Part shown: positions 57,308 to 64,000 of the stretch, piece after piece
How positions within the stretch are numbered: position 1 is the stretch's first letter
Layout: each line of letters opens with the position of its first letter
NCBI GenBank assembly: GCA_021029095.1
Contig: JAJOHG010000001.1
Location: forward strand, 62,001-126,000
Length of the DNA stretch: 64,000 nucleotides
Reading direction: 5' to 3'
DNA from: Phellopilus nigrolimitatus
Taxonomy: Eukaryota > Basidiomycota > Agaricomycetes > Hymenochaetales > Hymenochaetaceae
Program-made: the position numbers and the translations under genes
Notes under the pieces: generated by a model
Told to the model about the DNA's origin: nothing
Database searches by the model: none
What the model saw: the letters and a program-made list of their open reading frames with translations, nothing else

Positions 57308-58761
57308 TCGAGGTCCAGGTTGTCGAATGCGGATTTGCGTTCTTCTTCGGAGAGGTTGGCCAGGATGGCGCGAATGCGGGCCGAAGGGGGTTCTTTAGCG
57401 GGTGTCGAGGATTCGGCATGCTGGGCAGGCGCTTCTGTGGCTGGGGTGCTGCGGATGCTGCGCCTCGGGGGGTCGCGATGGAACATGATCTTGTAGTTGC
57501 TGCCAGCCCTCGTGGTTCGATTGTCAAAGGCGAATCGTCGACTGTTGGGAGTGTCGAATTTCTGACGGCATTCGCGTGCCAGATGTCCCTTCTTTCCGCA
57601 ATAGAAGCAAAGTCCGTCTGTCTTGCGACGATCTCTCTCCTCCTTAGAGACTCGTCCAATTTCCATGGCGTTGGGATCGGTTTGCTTCCCAGAAGTTGGC
57701 TCCCAGGCTGCGCCGCTGGAGCTGCGTTGGAAGCCTTCAGGGTCAGTCTTCTTCGTCAGGTTGTTGCCTGGGCTGGTACCAAAGCCCCAAACCAACGCTT
57801 GTCGCGCGTGCTTGAGCTCAGCTTGGCGTCGTAGGTTCTGTTGGGCTTTGCTGGCTTCGGTGTACCATCCTTCGAGTGTAGTGGGTTCGCCTCGATTGTA
57901 GATCTTGTCTGCAATGCTGGATTTGAGACCTCGTCGAAAGTATTCAATGAGGGGTTCCTCTTGGGTGAACCCGGCTTGGAGGGCGAGACTCTTGAATGTA
58001 GCGATGAAGCCGTCGACATCGTCGTCCTGTTTGCAATTGGCGATTGCAAATGACGCATCCTGTTTGGCATTGACAGGGAGGAACTGGGCGTCGAAGGCTT
58101 TGGCGAAGTCTGCCCAGGTTCCATATTCTGCCGTATCCGTGTATGTCTTGTACTTATTGCTGGCGAAAGTGGCGGCTGAACCAGTCTTCATGAATGAAAG
58201 GACGAACGTGATTTTGTGCAGATCGGTCTTGTAGATGTCCTTGTTGCCTCGTAGATAGGCCTGGCAGGCATCCCAGAAGTATTGGGCATTGCTGCGCTTG
58301 CCATCGAAATCAGGGGGCTTGGCGAATGCAATTTCTTTGGTGCTCATGGTGGGGCTTGGTGTGACGGTTGGTACTGTGGTCTGTGGTGGAGTATTTGGTC
58401 GAGTAGGAACGTGAGGTGGTGCAGTGGAATTGTCGTCAAGCGATGTTTGAGATAACGATCGAGTGATTACGTCAACAGGGTCGATATGCTGTGGTAGCGT
58501 TGGTATTTCAATAGGTCGGCTTGAGTGTTCGCGGGGTCGGACGTTTTGGAGGATTCCAAATTCGTGGTAACGGTATAAAAGTTCGGTGTGTGGATCGCCT
58601 CCTTCAAGAAATACTTTCCAGGCAATTCGTCCGTCCGATCTCCTTCTGAGGGTGAGTGGATAGGTTCCCGCAGTTGGGTAGGGTTGATCGGTGGGCCAGA
58701 CCGCGTTAGCGGGGAGTTTGGGTAGGGTAGAAATTTTGTCTAGACGTTGATACGTCGACAA
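57298..58761 (-). CDS. Gag
   Basis: Open for 487 codons beginning at TTG (58761) directly after an in-frame TGA; the first ATG is residue 139 (58347, MSTKEIAFAKPPDFDGK). Downstream is the capsid-like core (AQYFWDACQAYLRGNKDIYK, GSAATFASNKYKTYTD, WADFAKAFDAQFLP) and a CCHC knuckle CFYCGKKGHLAREC. The residues before the first ATG look like coding sequence, so initiation may be non-AUG or use another leader. It ends ..LDLEGF at the frameshift site. Confidence 0.88.
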   Translation of the reverse strand: MSTYQRLDKISTLPKLPANAVWPTDQPYPTAGTYPLTLRRRSDGRIAWKVFLEGGDPHTELLYRYHEFGILQNVRPREHSSRPIEIPTLPQHIDPVDVITRSLSQTSLDDNSTAPPHVPTRPNTPPQTTVPTVTPSPTMSTKEIAFAKPPDFDGKRSNAQYFWDACQAYLRGNKDIYKTDLHKITFVLSFMKTGSAATFASNKYKTYTDTAEYGTWADFAKAFDAQFLPVNAKQDASFAIANCKQDDDVDGFIATFKSLALQAGFTQEEPLIEYFRRGLKSSIADKIYNRGEPTTLEGWYTEASKAQQNLRRQAELKHARQALVWGFGTSPGNNLTKKTDPEGFQRSSSGAAWEPTSGKQTDPNAMEIGRVSKEERDRRKTDGLCFYCGKKGHLARECRQKFDTPNSRRFAFDNRTTRAGSNYKIMFHRDPPRRSIRSTPATEAPAQHAESSTPAKEPPSARIRAILANLSEEERKSAFDNLDLEGF

Positions 58762-58770
58762 TCAAAAGAG

Positions 58771-58780
58771 AGCTTGACCT
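58771..58780 (-). other. Self-priming primer-binding site
   Basis: Two bases after the 5' LTR the minus strand reads AGGTCAAGCT. The exact complement AGCTTGACCT lies in the LTR about 34 bases after the start of the TATATATA box, where transcription should begin. This is the Tf1/sushi-type arrangement in which the RNA 5' end primes its own reverse transcription. Confidence 0.7.
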
Positions 58781-58782
58781 AA

Positions 58783-59288
58783 TGTTACGGAGTAACAGGG
58801 TCTTGCCTAATGGAGCGAGGAGCGTGACTGTGGACAGTGACGTGACGAGTGACGTGAGGCTTGACTGTGACAAGGCGACGATGACTATGGCAAGACTGTG
58901 AAGCACTGAGTGCAAGACTATGAAGAGCAAGGGCGATGAATAGCAAGACTATGCTGGCTACTGAACAAGGAGGTCAAGCTGGGGCTTAAGGTCCCAGCGA
59001 TGTACCTATATATACTGTGAGACTGACTATGATGTCAGTGGAGCTATGGAGTCATGCGCAGCATGACTAGAGTGGAACATGAGGGAAAGGCCCGTAAGGG
59101 GCGTGTACAGTGGAGCATGGAATGAGGTAGTGGAGCGTGGAGCGGGGGGCACCTAGGAGGGGCGCGTACAATGAGGAAGGGGTCAGGCCATGAACTAAGG
59201 GAAAGGTAATGGAAAGGTGAAGGGCCTGACTAAGCGAGGAAGGAATGATGTAAGGGGGATCGTGAGGTAAGCAAGGTAAGTTCTAACA
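58783..59288 (-). repeat. 5' LTR of the chromovirus
   Basis: 506-bp copy with the promoter box TATATATA near 59003-59011 and the self-priming word at 58971-58980. Confidence 0.95.
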
Positions 59289-59587
59289 GGTTCAGCTCGG
59301 TTCGAGACCAGACCTTAGCATCACTAGAAGAAACCAAATCAATGCTGACTTTATCTCTGTGCAACCAATATCGAGAGGTGACTCGTCGGCGAGTTGGCGA
59401 CGAGACCGACATGCATCACACACAAGTCACGCATAGACCGGCTCTCTGTCTGAATCAGGAAGTAATGCCAGATTTAGAGTAATAAACTATATTGCGTTTC
59501 TAAGCAACCTACTGTAGAGAAAAAATGCAATCCGCCTACGATTTCTCAACCAGCTGTAATACCTTGGAAACAACATGACTCGTCAAG

Positions 59588-61322
59588 CCCAGTGAAAAGT
59601 GACTCGTGCGAGATCGAGCCGTATCGTAGGATATCTTAAGGAAGCTTTGGGGATCGAGCGCGATCGAGCGTAATCGAGCGAGTTCGGTTCGAAAATCATG
59701 TCGTGAGATATTTTTGATTTTTGATTCGTGGTAGCACCTTGCTCAGGAACTCGATGCGAACGCGAAAACGAACAAAAATGAAATCGAATTGCACTGCACA
59801 CATGCTTATGTAAATATCGACCTCCAACGCAGACTCCACTCACGGACAAGTCCTGTAAGTTTCCCACGATTCAACTTCGAACTCCGCCGTCTTCCCCTCG
59901 AAATTTCACTTGCCTGCTTTCTTCGTACATCAACTCATCGACCTCAGCAAATCTTGTCCCACATACTTCGTTTTGAGGATGGCCTTAGTATGGCACATAT
60001 ACCCAGTACAACGTCGCGCCCGTGTCGACGATGTTCCCGATACCAGAGTCCACATCTTTTGAGGAGGCGTCAATGCTGCCGCTCGCGGTCATGACCACCG
60101 CCCTCAGGCTTTTCGTCGTCCTCGGCCTCCCTGAGTTACCCACACCCGGCGCCGGTACCTCCTTCGCAGAGAGCAACGGGAAGGGCATCGTCCTTCGTTG
60201 ACGCATACGCGCTTCAGCTCGCGAAGTGCGCGGGCTTCTTCATCGTGGCAATTGTGGGCGTGTCATGCGATTACGCTAAATCACTAGGCGCGGACGTCGT
60301 CCTCGACTACCACGCGTACAAGGGCAAGGGCGAGGGCGAGCTTGTGAGTCGTCCACGTCTGCCTTCAGACAGTCACCTTGCTGAAAACTTTTTTCACAGG
60401 AGTCCGCCACCGTGAAAGCGCTGGGCGGGCGCCCGACTGCAGTGACCTACGACGCCATCACCCTGAACGGCACGACGCTCCTCCTCGGGCGTGTGCTTGC
60501 GCAAACTGTGCCCGGCGGCCGCGGAAGCATCGCCTACATGCTGCACAACTTCGAGGACCACGACAAGCTCCCGCAGGGTGTGGACTCACGGTTGACGTAC
60601 GTCGCAACCGCGTATCTCGCGGATGAAGCCTGTAAGTCTCATTTCGCCCTCCTTTTCATTATCGAGTTTCGACAATCACTGACGAAACAAACTGGTCGTT
60701 AGTCGCCCCGCGCTTCTACCGCCAGATTTCAACGTACCTCACGCCGTCCGACTCGAACCCGACACCCTTCCAGCCGAACCGAGTAAAGCTCATTCCTGAC
60801 GGTCTCACAAGCGTCGCGGACGGCATCGAGCTGTTGAGGAACAATATGCACAGGAGACCAGCAGGCCGACTCAACTCCCCTCATCCCGAAGCGTGGAGGG
60901 ATGGTATTATGTGAACTGGGAAAAGGACAATATCACTGTGCGGTGGGAAGGCACACGGGTTGCTTGTCGTCGTTGTCGTCGCATTGTCGCGCTTATCCTG
61001 TTTTAAATTACTTTCAATACGATTCTGCTCGATTTTGCTCGATTTTAAATTTTACAATGTGTGACCAATGGCACAATTTGATTGGATGTCGCTTGTTTTG
61101 CTGCAGTAATTCAATAGAAACCCCAGGATATGGCACGATCTGGCTAGATAATACATCGAGTGAAAAAGAGCGCACTCGAATGGTCCGATTTCCCTCTTTC
61201 TGGCTCGATCTCGCTCGAAAAAAATCGTAGTATTCTCATTCTATCTTGCGATATCGAGCCAAATCGTGCGGTCCGATTTGGTTCGTTTTCGCTCGATCTC
61301 GCACGAGTCACTTTTCTCTGGG
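59588..61322. mobile_element. TIR-bounded unit carrying a dead oxidoreductase gene
   Basis: The ends are 33-bp inverted repeats (CCCAG[T/A]GAAAAGTGACTCG..) with one mismatch, flanked by a perfect 7-bp direct repeat CGTCAAG (59581-59587 and 61323-61329). Subterminal GATCGAGC/GCTCGATC words occur many times. There is no transposase. The internal cargo is the MDR fragment at 59989-60914, so this looks like a gene-capturing (Pack-type) non-autonomous element, possibly hAT-related. Confidence 0.72.
59989..60914 (+). pseudogene. MDR zinc-type alcohol dehydrogenase/enoyl reductase, 5'-truncated and frameshifted
   Basis: Residues YGTYTQYNVAPVSTMFPIPE and FEEASMLPLAVMTTALRLF belong to the middle of an MDR oxidoreductase of the quinone-oxidoreductase/ToxD type. 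The N-terminal GroES-like domain is missing. After SNGKGIVL the frame breaks near 60185-60200: the expected nucleotide-binding segment is partly lost and reading resumes in another frame as ASSFVDAYALQLAKCAGFF. Beyond this the C-terminal part is well kept (GGRPTAVTYDAITLNGTTLL, FAPRFYRQISTYLTPSDSNP, GLTSVADGIELLRNNM) with intact introns at about 60343 and 60632 and a normal stop at 60912. Kept introns argue for DNA-level capture rather than retroposition. Confidence 0.8.
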
Positions 61323-61381
61323 CGTCAAGGATGCCGGTTTCGTCCTGAAGTTCTTGACTCACAGATAGCTTCAACTGCAGT

Positions 61382-62247
61382 TAGGGCTCCGCAACGTACC
61401 CGTATATACGAAATACGGTACGGTACGGTACGGTCACGTACCAGTATCGTAATGCTCTCCGAGGGTCTAAAATACGGTCACGTAAATACGTGACCGTACA
61501 CGTATTGAAACCGTAAAATACGTTTGTATACGTTCGTAATACGTGATACGTGACCCTACACCCATACTATCTAACTAGAAACATGTGATCGTGAGGTGCA
61601 TACCTCTAATTAGGTATTATAGTCTCCCACACTGCAGAAAATATTTCAAATAAATGCTGTTTGTGAAATACCGACTATTTGACATCACCGCCGGCCGTGC
61701 CACCACAGCGTGGATCGTCGGCACTGCCCGTGTTGGCGATCCACGCGACTTTTCGTCGCCATCAACGTGTGCTGCCGCGCCGCACGCGATACCGAGATAG
61801 TCATGCTCGTCGTTCGACACGACGAGGACTCAATTTTCCATTTTCTCCATTTTTTTTTCTTGCATTATACATGTTTCTTAGAGCAGATACAAACTAAACT
61901 GGGAAAATAAAATTGGGACTTTGGTGCCGCCATCAACCCCCCCCCCTCCCCTTTTTTTTTCCCACTGCCTGCCATTTGCTAATCCTATTCTTGATAAATA
62001 AGTGTGATTTTGATGTCGGAAAAAAGCAAAAAGTAACGAACTCTCGTAAAATTTCTAAAACAAAACTTCTTCTATGTTTACATAACCCGTATACGACGTA
62101 TCACCGTATACGGTCAGTATCGTATCAGTACCGTACCGTACATGCCCACGAAACCATAAAATACGTGACCGTATTGATACTGAACGTACCAGTATCCTGC
62201 TTGCAAAAATACGTACGTATCAGTATACGGTACGTTGCGGAGCCCTA
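61382..62247. mobile_element. hAT MITE
   Basis: This unit of 866 bp begins TAGGGCTCCGCAACGTACC and ends with the inverse. The 8-bp target duplication ACTGCAGT is perfect (61374-61381 and 62248-62255). Both ends are packed with TACGTGACCGTA-like and ACGGT words, in tandem on the left, which probably served as transposase binding sites. A C-run and T-run lie near 61940. There is no transposase. Confidence 0.88.
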
Positions 62248-62255
62248 ACTGCAGT

Positions 62256-62769
62256 ATTTGGGAGTGGCTCTTCCTCCTATAACCACTGAAATATCATTCG
62301 CTTTTGAACACTCTCATTGAAGAGCGCCCCTTATCTTGTCTGTTCTCCGGCTACGAGACCAATAAGAGTATTTCGGGCTTAATCCCGGTGCTTTTCGGTT
62401 TACCGACAGAAATCACAACTCGTCCTTCCTCGGCATGACTGACCTTGAAGACTACCTATATGCAAGAGCAGCTGATTAAGGTGGCTCGCTCGACTTACAA
62501 TGGATATACCACCAAAACCTTCGACAGCGCTGGCGATGTAAACCCCGAAATACATTTCGCGAACGAAACTGCAGAGGACATGATGCGCGTTTCTTAAAGC
62601 ACCTTGAGCAGCTGTCCTGAATTACATACCTCCTCACTTTAGACCATTGCATGTATTCATGATTCCTAATTCGCTGTAATTACAATTGATATAGCATGAT
62701 ATGTCTTCGTCGAATGTTTGTCGTATCGTGCCGATTCCGGCTTTTGCCAGAATCTTGCTCGAACGCACG
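62256..62769. other. Intergenic region
   Basis: Between the hAT MITE and the first RidA gene. No gene or element end was recognised. Confidence 0.45.
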
Positions 62770-63408
62770 ATGTCCTCAGCTTTTTACCGTATTCTGACTA
62801 CTCAGTGCTTGCGCTTTAGCACTAGTGCTCGTCCCCTTACATTTCGAACAACTAGACTACCAGGCTTTCGCCCCAAAGTATCAACTTTTACGCAAAAGCG
62901 CGACATGTCGTTATCAGTCGTGTCCACTGAAAGTTTGTGGCTTCATATGTACTCTTGAATTCGGAGCAAGTTTATACAGCGCTAAACTGCAGATGCCCCG
63001 GGTGCTGTCGGGCCCTACTCACAAGCCATCAAGGCCGGCAACCTCATCTTCGCCTCCGGTTGCATCCCGCTCGACCCCGTGTCCAAGAAGGTTGTTGACG
63101 GCGAGATCGAGGCGCAGGCGAAGCAGGCGCTCGCCAACCTCAAAGCAGTCGTCGAGGCCAGTGGCAGCACGGTCGACAAGATTGCTAAAACTACGGTGCG
63201 CTATCTGCAATGCTCTTTGAGAATTGAACACTTCATTGTGTCTCCGTCTGTACAGGTCTTCCTCCAGAACATGGGCGACTTTCAGCGCATGAACGCCGTC
63301 TACGCCGAGTTCTTCGGCTCACACAAGCCCGCGCGCTCAGCCGTCGAGGTCGCCAAGCTCCCGCTCGGCGTGCTCTTCGAGATCGAATGCATTGCTCTCC
63401 TCGAGTAA
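62770..63408 (+). CDS. RidA/YjgF-family enamine/imine deaminase, probably mitochondrial
   Basis: RidA proteins hydrolyse reactive enamine/imine intermediates of amino-acid metabolism. Exons 62770-62932, 62993-63195 and 63256-63408 give 172 residues. The N-terminal 45 residues (MSSAFYRILTTQCLRFSTSA) are Arg/Ser-rich and suit import, as in yeast Mmf1. The core has NAPGAVGPYSQAIKAGNLIF, ASGCIPLDPVSKKVV, AKQALANLKAVVEASGSTVD, VFLQNMGDFQRMNAVYAEFF and the signature ARSAVEVAKLPLG with its catalytic Arg, then EIECIALLE. An in-frame ATG at 62701 is possible, as is an internal start at the MSLSVVSTE Met (about 62905) for a cytosolic form. Confidence 0.9.
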
Positions 63409-63736
63409 CCTCGTACACATAAATGGTTGCCGGATGGGAATGCGTGGAATACGGAGAAGAATGACATGCGGATATTATTGAATGTATGATTAACACATGA
63501 AAATTCAAAATGCTTTGACGACCTTACTCACACCGGCGCGTCCTACACGCTGCTATTGACCGCGCCCGGACCGACAATCATTTTTCTGCACGTGTTCGAA
63601 CCTCTATCGCACATCTCAATTCGCAATGATACCGAGATGATCTGCAAATGTAATACCTCCAGCTTTCTCATCCCTGATCTTCATCTGTGCGAACGCTTTC
63701 AACCCGACCCATCTCATCGCTCCGCTAGCATATACG

Positions 63737-64000
63737 ATGCCGCTCTCTACCGTCCTCACCGAAAGTGAGTGCTCTCGTTCAGCCGCGAGTACAGCACGAG
63801 ATACCGAAGACAACATCGTTCCTAGATGCACCCATCCCGAACGCCCCGTACTCGCAGGCGATGAAGGCGGGTAACCTTGTGTTCGTGTCCGGCTGCGTGC
63901 CCATGGACAAGGAGACAATGACGATCAAGGCACAGGGCATCGAGGCACAGGCGCTGCAGGCACTCACGAACCTCAAAGCAATCGTTGAGGGCAGTGGCAG
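63737..64000 (+). CDS. Second RidA/YjgF-family gene (3' end outside window)
   Basis: Exon 1 is 63737-63764 (MPLSTVLTE), joined by a GT..AG intron to an exon from 63826 that runs off the window. The encoded NAPIPNAPYSQAMKAGNLVF, VSGCVPMDKETMTIKAQGIE and QALQALTNLKAIVEGSGS match the first RidA position by position, with the same phase-1 intron before NAP. It lacks a presequence, so it is probably the cytosolic paralogue. The residues holding the catalytic Arg are beyond the edge. Confidence 0.85.

Larger units (their letters stand above)
51675..59288 (-). mobile_element. Full-length Ty3/gypsy chromovirus
   Basis: This 7.6-kb element is oriented on the minus strand. It has two 506-bp LTRs (TGTTA..TAACA) that differ at one base by my reading, and a perfect 5-bp target duplication GGTTC (51670-51674, 59289-59293). 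Order along the element: 5' LTR, primer site, Gag, Pol with C-terminal chromodomain, two extra frames, purine tract, 3' LTR. No stop codon interrupts Gag or Pol. It looks recently inserted and potentially active. Confidence 0.95.
50879..59326. mobile_element. Non-autonomous hAT element, interrupted by the retrotransposon
   Basis: The ends read TAGTGTTGGTAAGGTCTGGT on the left and the inverse of TAGTGATGCTAAGGTCTGGT on the right. The 8-bp target duplication GAAGAAAC is perfect (50871-50878 and 59327-59334), the hallmark of hAT elements. Without the retrotransposon it is about 829 bp. It is rich in GGTTCGG/CCGAACC words near both ends and holds a gene fragment at 51195-51535. Confidence 0.88.
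49773..59556. mobile_element. Outer TIR element (TA target), host of the nest
   Basis: The ends are inverted repeats of roughly 145 bp, beginning CAGCTGGTTGAGAAATCGTA on the left and its complement on the right, each flanked by TA. Once the later insertions are removed, about 530 bp remain (49773-50016, 50816-50878, 59335-59556), so this is a non-autonomous MITE-like element. TA flanks and a CAG start fit the Tc1/mariner-pogo group. No transposase is left. Confidence 0.8.

Overview
The window is nuclear DNA of a filamentous basidiomycete, most likely an agaricomycete and perhaps a wood-decay Polyporales relative. The evidence is genes split by many 50-70 nt GT..AG introns, a CYP63-like P450, a DUF6534 membrane protein, a short MDxF..CaaX mating-pheromone-type gene and a chromodomain Ty3/gypsy retrotransposon. 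No RNA genes, CRISPR arrays or bacterial operons were seen.

Left part (1-31 kb), gene dense: a DNMT1-like cytosine-5 DNA methyltransferase (minus strand, 3' end outside the window) diverges from THO complex subunit 1 across a 950-bp spacer that carries a 160-bp inverted duplication. After a 2-kb gap comes the most unusual gene here, 9002-10314. It encodes a secreted protein of about 358 residues built from 12 HGDS-initiated repeats separated by KRR/RRR sites, with near-copy introns between the repeat blocks. UDP-glucose 4-epimerase, mitochondrial 3-methylcrotonyl-CoA carboxylase alpha, a prenylated chitin-synthase activator (Skt5-like), Pin1/Ess1 prolyl isomerase, a MOSC protein and a USP deubiquitinase follow. 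Next are a 38-residue pheromone-precursor gene ending CVIA, an unrecognised small gene with very short exons, mitochondrial ribosomal protein uS15m and an F-box protein.

Middle part (31-49.5 kb), looser: a DUF6534 seven-helix-type protein, a GT15 alpha-mannosyltransferase, a P450, a small acidic helical protein, a Ubp2/USP25/28-like deubiquitinase and mitochondrial NADH-cytochrome b5 reductase.

Right part (49.7-62.3 kb) is a transposon nest that can be read in layers. A short TA-flanked inverted-repeat element (49773-59556) was entered by a second TA-flanked element (50017-50813) and by a non-autonomous hAT element (50879-59326, target duplication GAAGAAAC). The hAT element was then entered by a full-length, very young chromovirus (51675-59288, 506-bp LTRs differing at one base, target duplication GGTTC). 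The chromovirus has a likely -1 frameshift signal, a self-priming primer site and extra zinc-knuckle reading frames after pol. Next to the nest are a TIR-bounded unit carrying a dead MDR oxidoreductase fragment (59588-61322) and another hAT MITE (61382-62247). Two tandem RidA genes close the window, the second cut by the right edge.
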